64,000 bases of DNA from Oscillospiraceae bacterium (GCA_009785525.1 WQWC01000001.1:62001-126000); one strand, 5' to 3'; numbered from the stretch's first letter, positions 52,495-62,039 are shown. Notes: generated from the letters alone by a model not told the origin. Numbers and translations are program-made.

Positions 52495-53020
52495 GAGCAG
52501 TTTGTATTGCGAAGTTTTTACTGATGTATCGTTCTATATCCTGCTCAGTTTGTAATACTGAAATCTTATACTTATACGGGGGCAATCTATCCTTCAATGT
52601 TCCATGTTCATAGCCTTTCGTCCATTTGAACATGAGCTTAAGCATATACAGTCCGGGCCTGTATCCGCACTTTTCAACGCGCAGCATTTGTTTTATCCAA
52701 CGCAAAATGATCCGGCACTTTCGTGTATGAACGGGCGGTTCCAACAAAATGATAGAATCAGCTTCTTGCCACAGAATTTCAAAAATCTCACGTCCCGCGT
52801 CCTCGGCCACCCAGCTCTCGCTTGACAAGACTTCATTTATTAAAAAATCCCGTTCCGATTCCGGCCTTTTTCGGGTTCCTGTTATTTTGGAATCCGGGTC
52901 AGGTTCGTAGATAACGCTGTCCATCTCAAAGTAAGTGATTCCAAACTCTTTTGATATCTTTCGGGCCAGGGTGCTTTTCCCGCCGCCAACAGGCCCGGTT
53001 ATGTATATTTTGCTGACCAT
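52478..53020 (-). CDS. P-loop kinase-like protein (FlaR/topology-modulation type)
   Basis: A 180-residue P-loop protein: Walker A GPVGGGKST at 9-17, FEMDSVIY near 31, ADSIILLEPP. It resembles proteins annotated as DNA topology modulation FlaR-related and shikimate-kinase-like; the annotation is poorly supported in general. AGGAGG precedes the ATG. Distantly similar in layout to the two NTPases at 24172-25247 but not a close copy. Confidence 0.8.
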   Translation of the reverse strand: MVSKIYITGPVGGGKSTLARKISKEFGITYFEMDSVIYEPDPDSKITGTRKRPESERDFLINEVLSSESWVAEDAGREIFEILWQEADSIILLEPPVHTRKCRIILRWIKQMLRVEKCGYRPGLYMLKLMFKWTKGYEHGTLKDRLPPYKYKISVLQTEQDIERYISKNFAIQTAPSARQ

Positions 53021-53095
53021 GGCGCCTCCTGATGTTTATTTGCGCTTGCATACTGTCGGCATTTCGTGCGATGCAAAGCCCCGCAGACTCGACTC

Positions 53096-56014
53096 CTACA
53101 CGATTGCTTTCATATACTTATAGTACAGATACATCCCCCGGTTTACCGTGTGCTGCATTTCTGTGTCCAGCGCCATGACCGCATTTTCCATAATCTCCCG
53201 CTCTTCCGGAGTTATCGCATGGTTGCTGTAGCGGGCTTTTGCGAATATCTCCGCAATGTCTTTTAAACAGAACGTTTTATCATCCAGCCTGATCTTGTCA
53301 CCGACTCTGTCCGCGAATTGACCGGCCGTCTCGTTTGGTTTTATTGCATAGCCGAAAAACTTCATGTATTTCAGCAGCACCCCGAAATAGTGCCGAACCG
53401 CCTCGTTATCCCCTTTCTTATGTACCAGCATGTTCCTGCGATAAATCCGCACCGCCCTGAACGCGACAGCCCCCAGTGCCAGCGCAGCGGCAAGAATGAT
53501 CAAATAGAGACCGAATCTGTCTTGCGCGTCATCGTCTTCTGCTGCACCCGGCTGCCGTATTACGGCACCCATATCCTGCCCCGGGGTGAGCATATCGATA
53601 TGATCCAGCAGGTCAAGATAATCCAGATACCACGGCGGGGCGGGGCCTCCGCTGTCCCCGGGGACTTGGAATCCGGCGCCTATGTATGGCTGCGGCAGCC
53701 CTTCTGCCGGAGTCGGCTCAAACCTGTGCCAGCCGAAGCCTTCAAAATATACCTCACCCCAGGCGTGCCCCATGGTGTTCATTACATTGTAAAATCCGTG
53801 TTCATCGGGAATCCCCCGGACTAGGAAGCCTTCAACATATCTCGCCGGCATTCCCAAACTGCGCGCCATGACTACGAATGCCGTCGCAAAATATGTACAG
53901 TAACCCATCCGCAGATCGAACAGGAAATGATCTACAAAATCCCTGTTTGGCGGCGGGAATCCGGGCAGTAACGTATACTCAAAATTCTCGGTAAGATACG
54001 CTTCCAGCAATCTTGCACGTTCGTAATCATTCGCGGCACCGGCAGTGATTGACAAAGCCAAATCGCGGATACGCTCCGGAAAATAGCTCGGCAACTCTGT
54101 GTATGTTTCGTAAATCCAATCGGCACGCGGGATTAGATAATCATTCAAAAAATCTTCAAAAGGAATCTCAAATCCGTCGTGTACAAGTGTAACTTCAGCA
54201 AAATTCTGCCCGAATACACGACGCTCACGACTCATTCTATCGCTTATATCACGCAAAACTCCCCTGTACGAATACCGCAGCATATTGCCATGCCCGCTCC
54301 ACGGGAATTCGCCCTGCCCATACTCGTCTAATTCGGCAAGAATAAAGTCGTTTAAGTCGCTGAATTGAGTAAAATAACGCGTGTTCCGGGGCATACGTTC
54401 ATATGCGACAACTCTGCCGTTTGTGTCGCGATAAAAGCTGATGTTCTGGTTCGGCGAAGAGATGCCTTGCAGTATTCCCGCATAAAAAACGGAAAACGTA
54501 CGGTATCCCAAAATGTCGATTTCCAGCGTCCTTGTTTCAAACATATCCGCGCCGATGTCCAAGTAAAAATGTTCTATAAACGGCCCAAAATCTTCCGGAC
54601 TCATACCCGGCGGCATCCTCGGCCATATTATCATCACGACTTCTCCCGTTGTTGGATGGGCGATAAAAGTTATTTCATAATATAAATCTGCAAAAATAGG
54701 GTCATCAAAGTACATATGTATGCTTGACTCTATCTCCACCAAAATATCCTCTAACTCCAATCCCGGCAGCACAACCCCGGACGGCAGGAGCATCGGGTCT
54801 AACTCCGGGTATATTTCCCATACATCCACCCATAAACTCCAGTCTACTTCTAATCCCAGCCCCAATACAATATCTTCAAACTGCCTTCCTATGCTTTCAT
54901 TTGCTGACATTATACGCTCTTCAAAATAAGTTCTCACAGACATAGTGCCCGGGTACAGGTCATCCAGCAGCCATGCTGTTACTTGACTTGCTGCGCGTTC
55001 GTGCAGTTCGATATTCTGCTGCATATCGTCAAAATCCACAGGCGTACGTCCCCAGAAGCTGTTTAACCACCAGCCGCCGGTGTAGGTGTCCAGAATCGCA
55101 CCGGTCAAATAAGCCGGCATTACATCCCCGTCGGCACGCAGGCGCATGATAAGCCGCTCATGCCTTTGTATATCACCGCCAAGCCGCCCTCCACCTCCGC
55201 CGAATCCGATTTGCCCCAGCGAAAAGTATCTCGGCCCGAAAGTGAAGTATATCTCGTCGTTTATAAAATGAAACGGCCTTGAAACAAAGGTATGGGTAAG
55301 GTCGCGCCGAAAATTCCGCCCCGGCACCGGCAGAAGCGCGCCGATACCCACGCAGAAAAGCGCCACATACAACGCATACATCGCGTAAGAAGCTTTTTCG
55401 TTAGACTTGCTGCTGCATTTCAGATTCAAATGCTTTATCAAATACGCCACACCACAGAAAATAAATACAAAGAAAGACCACCTTAGATTGAAAAACCTTG
55501 ATGTCAAAAGTATGCTGAAAATCGCGGCCGGGACAAGGAATAAAATTAGAAATTTGAATTTAAAATATCCGAAAATCGCCACAAATAATCCGACTGCAAT
55601 GTTTATGACCCATATCACGGCAGTGTCATAACCAGGGCTGAAAAATTCATCGCCGATAACGTACAGTATGGTTCTCCTGATAAAATCCGCCGCCTGATTT
55701 GCGCGGTTGGGCACGTGGATATAATACTCATAAGGATAGTACGGAACGGGATAAGTGATAAAACCTATGCCGACAAATATGATGACGGAGGCAATCAGCG
55801 CAAGGCAGACCCACAGCAGCTTTCTGCTGGAAAAGACAATTTTGATTACACCGACTGTAACAAATATCCGAACCAGGCCGGCAACGTGGCCTTGATTAAA
55901 CGTCGTGGTGCTTATTAACGCGGCGACTATGCTCCACGCCAATAAGACCCCGAAAGTCATCAAAAAGACTGTGCCGGACTCCCTATTCTTTTTAATGGTT
56001 TCCACTTTATTCAT
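53096..56014 (-). CDS. Membrane transglutaminase-like protein
   Basis: A 972-residue membrane protein. N-terminal membrane helices (about residues 15-235), a long external region with the transglutaminase-like core, and one C-terminal helix (about 834-853) with a cytoplasmic tail. The catalytic triad is Cys706 (MGYCTYFATAF), His750 (MGHAWGEV) and Glu766 (WHRFEPTPA) where Asp is usual. It is the third gene of moxR-DUF58-TGase, a set widespread in bacteria and thought to act in assembly or processing of membrane or secreted proteins. Substrate unknown. Confidence 0.9.
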   Translation of the reverse strand: MNKVETIKKNRESGTVFLMTFGVLLAWSIVAALISTTTFNQGHVAGLVRIFVTVGVIKIVFSSRKLLWVCLALIASVIIFVGIGFITYPVPYYPYEYYIHVPNRANQAADFIRRTILYVIGDEFFSPGYDTAVIWVINIAVGLFVAIFGYFKFKFLILFLVPAAIFSILLTSRFFNLRWSFFVFIFCGVAYLIKHLNLKCSSKSNEKASYAMYALYVALFCVGIGALLPVPGRNFRRDLTHTFVSRPFHFINDEIYFTFGPRYFSLGQIGFGGGGGRLGGDIQRHERLIMRLRADGDVMPAYLTGAILDTYTGGWWLNSFWGRTPVDFDDMQQNIELHERAASQVTAWLLDDLYPGTMSVRTYFEERIMSANESIGRQFEDIVLGLGLEVDWSLWVDVWEIYPELDPMLLPSGVVLPGLELEDILVEIESSIHMYFDDPIFADLYYEITFIAHPTTGEVVMIIWPRMPPGMSPEDFGPFIEHFYLDIGADMFETRTLEIDILGYRTFSVFYAGILQGISSPNQNISFYRDTNGRVVAYERMPRNTRYFTQFSDLNDFILAELDEYGQGEFPWSGHGNMLRYSYRGVLRDISDRMSRERRVFGQNFAEVTLVHDGFEIPFEDFLNDYLIPRADWIYETYTELPSYFPERIRDLALSITAGAANDYERARLLEAYLTENFEYTLLPGFPPPNRDFVDHFLFDLRMGYCTYFATAFVVMARSLGMPARYVEGFLVRGIPDEHGFYNVMNTMGHAWGEVYFEGFGWHRFEPTPAEGLPQPYIGAGFQVPGDSGGPAPPWYLDYLDLLDHIDMLTPGQDMGAVIRQPGAAEDDDAQDRFGLYLIILAAALALGAVAFRAVRIYRRNMLVHKKGDNEAVRHYFGVLLKYMKFFGYAIKPNETAGQFADRVGDKIRLDDKTFCLKDIAEIFAKARYSNHAITPEEREIMENAVMALDTEMQHTVNRGMYLYYKYMKAIV

Positions 56015-56027
56015 CTTCTATAAAACC

Positions 56028-57173
56028 TCAAGCGTTTTGTATTTCTTGAAAGTTGACGCAATGCACGTTTAATTCCCGCAGCTGATTTATTTCGTCATTG
56101 TATTCGGTTTCACTAAAATAGAAAACAGTTATGTTGTTGCCATACAGACGCAAAAACCGTATAGAGTCAAAGACATTCGGGTCTAAATCCTGTATGAAAA
56201 CAATCAAATTCATTGGGCCGCCATAGACGTTTGTATACTTTTTCAGGTAATCGTTGAATATGCCGAAATCCCCGAATTCCAGCGCGGCGGCGGTTCTGTA
56301 TAGATAGTCAAAATCAACGGTGAAGCTTTCGTCGTCATCTGATAGACAGCGCAAAGAAACAGGATGTCCCCGATTGGTGCAATAAGCCATCGCGGATACA
56401 AGCGCTTCAACAATGGCGTCTTCCAGCTCCAGATTATCATAATTCTCCGCATTCAGTGCAGAATTGTCCATCAGTAATACAGCGGCATTTCGTTCCGTTT
56501 CCTGAAAGTCTTTGCTTATAAGCTCATTTCTTTTCGCGCTGACTTTCCAATGTATCTTTTTATATCCGTCAGTAGGCTGGTATTTCCTCAAATCCGCAAT
56601 CACGCTGTAATCTTCGTCATGTCTGTGATTCTTATCCGCCGCCGCGTCCTGAACCACGGAATCCAGCGGCAGAAACGGCAAGTCAAGAATCCGCGGGGTT
56701 ACTATAAACGCAAGCGTCTCATCGTGCTTTTGCTTGAATTTGAACAGCCCCAGAAAGTCATAAATCAGGAGATTATTCACGCCTACTTTGTAACTCCCCC
56801 GGTATTTGGAGCTTATGTCAAATGTCACTTCATTGTTACTAAACGGCCGCACGGAAAAATACTTTTCCTCGCTGTCAATCTGCAGTCCCGGGCCGTACAT
56901 CTCAAGCCGCGCTTGAATGCAAGTCCACGGCAAAAAAGAGTTGTTCTTCACGATAAATTTAAACTGAACAACCTCACCCTTCGCGACATATTCTGTGCTT
57001 AACTCTTCCTCTATCGTAAACTGCCGCTTAAAAATCAAAGACAAAATCAGAGACAACAGCGGCAGAAGCAAAACAGCGTAAAGTGCGGCATAAGTCATCG
57101 GATCCTGATTCAAGAATACATACAACAGCATAACAGCGGCAATAATGCCGTATACTATACGATTTTTAGCCAT
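56028..57173 (-). CDS. DUF58 domain protein (von Willebrand A-like)
   Basis: A 381-residue protein with two N-terminal membrane helices (about 8-50) and the DUF58 signature YQPTDGYKKIHWKVSAKR near 200-220. LLMDNSAL is the metal-site-like start of the VWA-like fold. It lies 13 nt before the transglutaminase gene and 9 nt after moxR, in one operon. Confidence 0.9.
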   Translation of the reverse strand: MAKNRIVYGIIAAVMLLYVFLNQDPMTYAALYAVLLLPLLSLILSLIFKRQFTIEEELSTEYVAKGEVVQFKFIVKNNSFLPWTCIQARLEMYGPGLQIDSEEKYFSVRPFSNNEVTFDISSKYRGSYKVGVNNLLIYDFLGLFKFKQKHDETLAFIVTPRILDLPFLPLDSVVQDAAADKNHRHDEDYSVIADLRKYQPTDGYKKIHWKVSAKRNELISKDFQETERNAAVLLMDNSALNAENYDNLELEDAIVEALVSAMAYCTNRGHPVSLRCLSDDDESFTVDFDYLYRTAAALEFGDFGIFNDYLKKYTNVYGGPMNLIVFIQDLDPNVFDSIRFLRLYGNNITVFYFSETEYNDEINQLRELNVHCVNFQEIQNA

Positions 57174-57182
57174 TACATTCTC

Positions 57183-58127
57183 CTAGTCTAAAAGAGGTAC
57201 CTTTATTTGCGAAACTATGCTTTGCACAACTTCCGGCGCAGTGATTTTTTTGAACCGTGCCTCCTGCCGCAGGACAAGCCGGTGCTCTATAACAGGCACT
57301 GCCATTTTTGCCACATCATCAGGCAGGACGTAATCCCGCTCGTTATACAACGCCCAGGCCTGTGCCGCACGGAACAGGCAAATCGTGGCCCTGGGGCTTC
57401 CGCCGAGAGAGATGTTCGGATGATCCCGTGTCTCCCTTACTATGCTGACGACATAGTCGTTTATGCTTTTGTCTATATGTATATTCGCCACACTCTCCTG
57501 AATCTTCACAAGCTCTTCGGCGTTTGAAACAGCCTGCAGTGTTCTTAACGGATTATCCACCTTGAAACGGTCCAGCATTTTGCTTTCCTCATCGGCTGTC
57601 GGATATCCCATTGATATCCGCATAAAGAACCTGTCCAGCTGCGCCTCCGGCAGCGGATACGTTCCGAGGTATTCGATAGGATTCTGTGTTGCAAAGACGA
57701 TAAACGGCTGCGGCACTTGATAAGTCTGTCCGTCCACCGTGACTTGATTCTCTTCCATAACTTCAAGCAGACTGGACTGAGTCTTAGGTGAAGTACGGTT
57801 TATCTCGTCCGCCAGGATTATCTGCGACATTATTGCGCCTTGCTTATACTCAAACTCCCCTGTTTTTTGATTATACATCGAAAACCCAGTTATATCCGAG
57901 GGCAGAATATCCGGTGTGAATTGAATCCGCCTGAAAGAGCAGTCGAACGATTTCGCAATAGCCGCTACTAGGCTTGTTTTGCCAACCCCGGGCATGTCCT
58001 CAATAAGCACGTGCCCCCTGCACATAAAGGAGCACAGCGCAAATTCTATCGCTTCCCGTTTCCCGATAATTACCCGCTCCACGTTGTCAACTATATTTTT
58101 CAGTGTTGTGACCATATCTTTTTGCAT
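57183..58127 (-). CDS. MoxR family AAA+ ATPase
   Basis: A 314-residue chaperone-like ATPase from ATG 58127 (GGGGGAG 7 nt upstream; the longer frame runs into a repeat). Walker A MPGVGKTS, Walker B ILADEINRTSPK, sensor 1 FATQNPIEYLG, the family's TYPLPEAQLDRF. It likely remodels or inserts a cofactor in a partner handled with the DUF58 and transglutaminase proteins. Confidence 0.93.
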   Translation of the reverse strand: MQKDMVTTLKNIVDNVERVIIGKREAIEFALCSFMCRGHVLIEDMPGVGKTSLVAAIAKSFDCSFRRIQFTPDILPSDITGFSMYNQKTGEFEYKQGAIMSQIILADEINRTSPKTQSSLLEVMEENQVTVDGQTYQVPQPFIVFATQNPIEYLGTYPLPEAQLDRFFMRISMGYPTADEESKMLDRFKVDNPLRTLQAVSNAEELVKIQESVANIHIDKSINDYVVSIVRETRDHPNISLGGSPRATICLFRAAQAWALYNERDYVLPDDVAKMAVPVIEHRLVLRQEARFKKITAPEVVQSIVSQIKVPLLD

Positions 58128-58161
58128 AAGACTTCTCCCCCAATATTTCAGACATTCGTTC

Positions 58162-58190
58162 ATTATAACAGTTTTTAGGCAAATTTGCAA
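58162..58190 (-). promoter_or_regulatory. moxR operon promoter
   Basis: Minus strand: -35 TTGCAA (58185-58190), 17-bp spacer, -10 TATAAT (58162-58167). Confidence 0.7.
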
Positions 58191-58245
58191 ATGTGAATTT
58201 GAGAAAATTGATGGGAATGGCCACCTCGCCACCGCCGTCCTATGT

Positions 58246-58326
58246 GTAGGGGCGCGCATTGCGCGTCCGCTATATCTCTGTGTTTTGCAAATGCAAACGA
58301 CACGGGTGGCCATTTGCCGCCCCTAC
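58246..58326. repeat. GTAGGGGCG dispersed repeat, copy 7
   Basis: Terminal inverted GTAGGGGCG/CGCCCCTAC arms around an 81-bp unit with GCGCATTGCGC and TTTGCAAATGCAAA inner palindromes. It sits in the 362-bp gene-free gap between moxR and the zincin gene, which also holds two promoters and a hairpin. Confidence 0.7.
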
Positions 58327-58387
58327 AGGGTATGCGTTGCAAAACACCCTACATTTACCAGACTGCGATGAAAGTAAATTTCCAACA

Positions 58388-58414
58388 AAAAGCCTGTCGG
58401 CATGACAGGCGCTT
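58388..58414. terminator. Orphan terminator-like hairpin in a divergent intergenic region
   Basis: GCCTGTC (58392-58398), loop GGCAT, GACAGGC (58404-58410), with TTTTT on the minus-strand side. It lies between divergent genes, with no minus-strand gene upstream to end, so it may close a small unannotated RNA or be a repeat remnant. Confidence 0.45.
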
Positions 58415-58429
58415 TCTTGCATCCCGCAC

Positions 58430-58458
58430 TTGCTTTTGGGGCTAACTTGCTGTAAAAT
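58430..58458 (+). promoter_or_regulatory. Promoter of the zincin-like gene
   Basis: -35 TTGCTT (58430-58435), 17-bp spacer, -10 TAAAAT (58453-58458). Confidence 0.55.
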
Positions 58459-58490
58459 ATTAATCAACCCATGTATAAGGATGTGACAAT

Positions 58491-58865
58491 TTGTTCTCGA
58501 TTGACGAGATTTCTGATATGTTAGATGAAATCGCCGCGCAGTTGCCCGCGGAAGTGTTTCATAAGCTCAACGGCGGGGTGTCGTTGCTGCCGGATACGAT
58601 TCAGAGCCACAACGACCCAGGCGGCGGACTGTACACCCTCGGCCAGTACCGCTATGACCAGATGGGGCGGTACATCTATATATTTTACGGTTCGCTCTGC
58701 GCCGTGTATCCGTATGCGACGGAGAATCAAATGCGCCGGCATTTGAAAGACGTTCTGACGCATGAGCTTACGCATCATCTGGAGTCGCTTGCCGGTGAAC
58801 GTGATTTGGAAATTCAGGACGCGCGGGATATGGCCGAATACATGCGCCGCAAGGGTTTGCGTTGA
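58491..58865 (+). CDS. Small zincin-like metallopeptidase
   Basis: A 124-residue minimal metallopeptidase of the Zincin_1 family. The zinc site is THELTHHLESLAGERDLE: HExxH plus a downstream acidic residue. Start TTG 58491, with AAGGATG about 9 nt upstream. Proteins of this size lack a signal peptide and act in the cytosol; targets are unknown. Confidence 0.87.
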   Translation: MFSIDEISDMLDEIAAQLPAEVFHKLNGGVSLLPDTIQSHNDPGGGLYTLGQYRYDQMGRYIYIFYGSLCAVYPYATENQMRRHLKDVLTHELTHHLESLAGERDLEIQDARDMAEYMRRKGLR

Positions 58866-59012
58866 TGATCCAGTCATGGATCGTACCCCTCCCCTACGTA
58901 GCTGCGGCTTCCATGCCGCACTGCACACACCTCTCCGCATCGCAATTGATTTCGCTTCTATGTGTCAACTATTTAGCATAAATTTTATGTGAAATTATAA
59001 GGAGGAGCAATT

Positions 59013-59663
59013 ATGGACAACACTATGCCTGCCGCTGCGGGGACTCACGTCTTGCCGCCGCTGCCGTATCCTTACGACGCGCTTGAACCGTTAATCGACG
59101 CGGAAACTGTACAGATTCACCATGACAAGCATCACAAAAAGTATGTTGACGATTTGAACAAGGCTGAACTGGCTCTCGAAACCGCAAGGACCGCGGGGGA
59201 TTACAGCTTGATAAAACACTGGGAGAAAGAGCTCGCTTTCAACGGCTCCGGGCATATTCTGCACAGTGTGTATTGGGCCATTATGACAACCCCCGACACC
59301 GGCGGAATCCCGGAGGAATACACGGCAAAGTACATAAGCTGGTATTTTGGCGGATTCGACGCGTTTAAGGCGCAATTCAAAGCCGCCGCAGCTGCTGTTG
59401 AGGGTTCCGGCTGGTGTATCCTTGGCTATAACCCGGCGTTTTCCCGCCTGGAGATTTTGCAGTCTGAAAAGCACCAGGATTTGACACAGTGGGGCGTAAT
59501 CCCCATACTGGTCTGCGATGTGTGGGAGCACGCATATTACCTGAAATACAAAAACATGCGCGCGGATTACATAGACGCCTGGTGGCGGCTGATTAACTGG
59601 AACGAGGTTGAGAAGCGATTCATAAAATCCGCGCGGGGAACGCTGCCGCTTACGGTTCTGTAG
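59013..59663 (+). CDS. Superoxide dismutase (Fe/Mn family)
   Basis: Converts superoxide to oxygen and peroxide. 216 residues; metal ligands His36 (IHHDKHHKKY), His84 (GHILHSVYW), Asp169 and His173 (CDVWEHAYYLKY). His154 (EKHQD) stands where Gln usually hydrogen-bonds the metal-bound water, as in some SOD subgroups. AAGGAGG is 6 nt before the ATG. Useful to an anaerobe for surviving air exposure. Confidence 0.95.
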   Translation: MDNTMPAAAGTHVLPPLPYPYDALEPLIDAETVQIHHDKHHKKYVDDLNKAELALETARTAGDYSLIKHWEKELAFNGSGHILHSVYWAIMTTPDTGGIPEEYTAKYISWYFGGFDAFKAQFKAAAAAVEGSGWCILGYNPAFSRLEILQSEKHQDLTQWGVIPILVCDVWEHAYYLKYKNMRADYIDAWWRLINWNEVEKRFIKSARGTLPLTVL

Positions 59664-59716
59664 AAGTATCGCACACTAAGAACGTTTTCCGCCGCTGGAA
59701 GTGCAGGAGATGAACT

Positions 59717-60718
59717 ATGAAAAAGCTATTGATTTTAGCATTCGCTATTACGATAATGTCAACCCTGTTTGCATGTAGCGCACAGGATACAGAATATGAC
59801 GACACAAATATTACAAGAGACGACACAACTACAAAAGCTGACAGTGCAGCTACAACAAACGAAGACGCAACAGAGCCGCGAATTGTAAGGGCGCCTGCAG
59901 GTAGTGCGTGGGTAGACTATCTGACCTTTGAGCAGGTCTTACTACATGTAAGCACCGACATAGTAATCGCAAATTATGTTGGCAGCCGCCCCTTTGGGGA
60001 AACTGTGACAGAGTTTGAGTTCACTGTATTGGACAGGATTTTAGGCTATGCAGCCGACACCATATTTGTTTACGCGTCAAATGTTAATGAATCTGTTATG
60101 GGGGATACGGAAGGATTGAGATATAATCCAAGCACGTTAACCTTTAACAGCGGGACGGACTATTTACTGGTACTCAGAAAGCTGGGAGGTGCCTATATGA
60201 AAACACATCCCGATGGGTATGTGTTTTCTAGGAACCTTATCATCAACCTAGACAATCTGGATTTAAGCACAATGTACAACGAGTCCCTGTCACTTCATAC
60301 AACTGAGATTAATTTCAACAGCAGGAGTCTTGATAGGGAGCAACTGCTTGCCTTTATAGCTGAGAAAACGGCAAACAATACGCCAGGGAGAGGGCATATA
60401 CGCTCTAAAAACATTGTAGATATCGTCACCGGTTCACCGTATATCTTGATTGTTGAGATTAACGAATTTATTGCTAGGGCTGCAACTGATTTTATGCATA
60501 ATGCCACATGCTTTGTCACTGTTGTCGAAGTGCTTGAAGGAGATATAGACGTTGGGCCTGAGACGATGGTTTTCTTCGCTGACACAGTGCAACCCGGGGA
60601 AAGGCACATCGTTGCAGCTGAGCGGTTAGATGGCGGCTCCTTCCTCGTCTTCACCTCCCGCAACAGCCTGTTCCGACTCGACCAACGTGACGAGATTCTC
60701 GCAATATTGAGTGATTAG
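59717..60718 (+). CDS. Hypothetical lipoprotein, paralogue 1
   Basis: A 333-residue exported protein of unknown function. The signal sequence ends in STLFACS with the lipobox Cys at 20, then an Asp/Thr-rich spacer to about 55. The body shares long blocks with the gene at 62598-63587: STDIVIANYVGSRPFG, NSRSLDRE, VTVVEVLEGDIDVG. Strand-rich with a possible Ig or beta-sandwich character (inference). GGAG precedes the ATG. A terminator follows. Confidence 0.85.
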   Translation: MKKLLILAFAITIMSTLFACSAQDTEYDDTNITRDDTTTKADSAATTNEDATEPRIVRAPAGSAWVDYLTFEQVLLHVSTDIVIANYVGSRPFGETVTEFEFTVLDRILGYAADTIFVYASNVNESVMGDTEGLRYNPSTLTFNSGTDYLLVLRKLGGAYMKTHPDGYVFSRNLIINLDNLDLSTMYNESLSLHTTEINFNSRSLDREQLLAFIAEKTANNTPGRGHIRSKNIVDIVTGSPYILIVEINEFIARAATDFMHNATCFVTVVEVLEGDIDVGPETMVFFADTVQPGERHIVAAERLDGGSFLVFTSRNSLFRLDQRDEILAILSD

Positions 60719-60743
60719 GGCGGCTAAAGTAAGGATTAACAGC

Positions 60744-60784
60744 AAACGCCTGCCGGCAATTTTCAGCCCGGCAGGCGTTTTGTG
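60744..60784 (+). terminator. Terminator of lipoprotein 1
   Basis: AAACGCCTGCCGG (60744-60756) pairs with CCGGCAGGCGTTT (60768-60780), followed by TTGTG. It is palindromic and may also stop the coiled-coil gene. Confidence 0.75.
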
Positions 60785-60833
60785 TTGCTATAAACGTCGG
60801 GGATGCGCTATGTATTCCAAAATTCCCGCACCG

Positions 60834-61370
60834 CTATACATCAATATCTATATTGTTCATATTACGCTCTCCATCGCCATGGGGATTGTGCGCCTGCTGG
60901 GTAATCTCCATGCTTCTGGATGCGTTTCTGAATTTTATCCGCGACTGCCGGATTTCGTCCAGCGCCGAGGCAAGGGCATCTTCACTGCGTTTCATCGCAT
61001 CGTCCACATATTCGTTCGCCACGCGTCGCAGCTCGTTTGAATTCCGCTCCGCATCTGAAACAATTTCCCTGCTCTGCTCATTCGCGATGCGCAGAACATC
61101 CTGCTCGTCAATCAATTGCCTTGCACGCTCTTCTGCGGCGCGGCGGATAGACTCCGCCTCACGCTTAGCGTTGTTTATGAACTCCGCCCTAGCGTCAATC
61201 AGACGCTTTGCTTCCGCCACTTCAGACGGAAACTGCGCTTTGATTTCATCCAAGATATCCAGCGCCTTGTCACGCTCTATCACGCATTTCTCCGCACCCA
61301 GCGGAAGACCCCATGCCTCCGATATCATCGCGTGGAGCATTTCCAGCAATTCCTGAACTCTGCCACTCAT
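60834..61370 (-). CDS. Coiled-coil protein, ATP-synthase-B-like
   Basis: A 178-residue protein from ATG 61370 (GGAGG 7 nt upstream). Residues about 35-160 are a continuous heptad-rich helix (AKREAESIRRAAEERARQLI, DEQDVLRIANEQSREIV) as in the F-ATPase b subunit or DivIVA-like proteins, but there is no membrane segment. Lies 4 nt after coaD. Function unknown; such a gene beside coaD is seen in some clostridia. Confidence 0.8.
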   Translation of the reverse strand: MSGRVQELLEMLHAMISEAWGLPLGAEKCVIERDKALDILDEIKAQFPSEVAEAKRLIDARAEFINNAKREAESIRRAAEERARQLIDEQDVLRIANEQSREIVSDAERNSNELRRVANEYVDDAMKRSEDALASALDEIRQSRIKFRNASRSMEITQQAHNPHGDGERNMNNIDIDV

Positions 61371-61374
61371 ATTC

Positions 61375-61860
61375 TTACCTCCACTTTTCCGCTTTTTTTT
61401 GAACGTCTTCAATTATCTCTTTCGGCACAAAAGCCCGCAGATCCGCACCGTATTTCGCCATCTCTTTTACAACTGTTGAGCTAAGATAAGTATATTTCTC
61501 ACTCGACGGCATGAAAAACGTCTCAATTCCCTGGTCAAGCTTTCTGTTGACCAGCGCGATCTGAAACTCCCTGTCAAAGTCCGACACCGCCCGCAAGCCT
61601 TTGATTATTACCTTGGCACCCCTGCCTTGCATATATTTGACAACAAGTTCGTTTGATGTTTCCACCACCACATTCGGGAACCTTGCAACAGTGCGCTTGA
61701 TAAGCTCTACCCGCTCCTCACGATTAAACATCGGGTCCTTGCCGGAGTTGACCATGACGCAGACATACAGCTTATCGAACACAGCCGCAGATCTTCTTAT
61801 AACATTCAAATGGCCGAGAGTTATCGGGTCAAAACTCCCGGGGTAAACGGCGATACTCAT
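61375..61860 (-). CDS. coaD: Phosphopantetheine adenylyltransferase
   Basis: Fourth enzyme of coenzyme A synthesis: 4'-phosphopantetheine plus ATP to dephospho-CoA. 161 residues; nucleotide motif YPGSFDPITLGHLNVI with the TxGH, then PSSEKYTYLSSTVVKEMAKYG. ATG 61860 with AGGTG upstream; an in-frame ATG three codons earlier is possible. It follows rsmD after a repeat, the common Firmicute pair. Confidence 0.97.
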   Translation of the reverse strand: MSIAVYPGSFDPITLGHLNVIRRSAAVFDKLYVCVMVNSGKDPMFNREERVELIKRTVARFPNVVVETSNELVVKYMQGRGAKVIIKGLRAVSDFDREFQIALVNRKLDQGIETFFMPSSEKYTYLSSTVVKEMAKYGADLRAFVPKEIIEDVQKKAEKWR

Positions 61861-61911
61861 AATTTGCACCTATTATTGTTTTGTCTTGCCCCCGAGATAC
61901 ACGCGGTGTGC

Positions 61912-62038
61912 GTAGGGGCGGGGATTGCGGGCGCACAATGTGCTCCCCTGCAGGGGTTGAAGCGCCGAACACAATAGCACCCCGTAGGGACGACCGCCCC
62001 GGTCGTCCGCGGGACACAGAGGACTGAGTCCCCTGCAA
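61912..62038. repeat. GTAGGGGCG dispersed repeat cluster, copy 8
   Basis: Two or three units end to end: GTAGGGGCGGGG at 61912, GTAGGGACGACC at 61984-62012 (identical for 29 nt to 7194-7222), and CCCCTGC ends. It fills the gap between rsmD and coaD. Confidence 0.7.
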
Positions 62039-62039
62039 G

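Noticed and set aside
52478..53020. Third copy of the 24172/24717 kinase family
   Set aside because: Only the general P-loop layout is shared; the N-terminus and C-terminal half differ.
7194..62038. CRISPR array made from the GTAGGG repeats
   Set aside because: Copies are far apart, unequal and palindromic; no regular spacers or cas genes.
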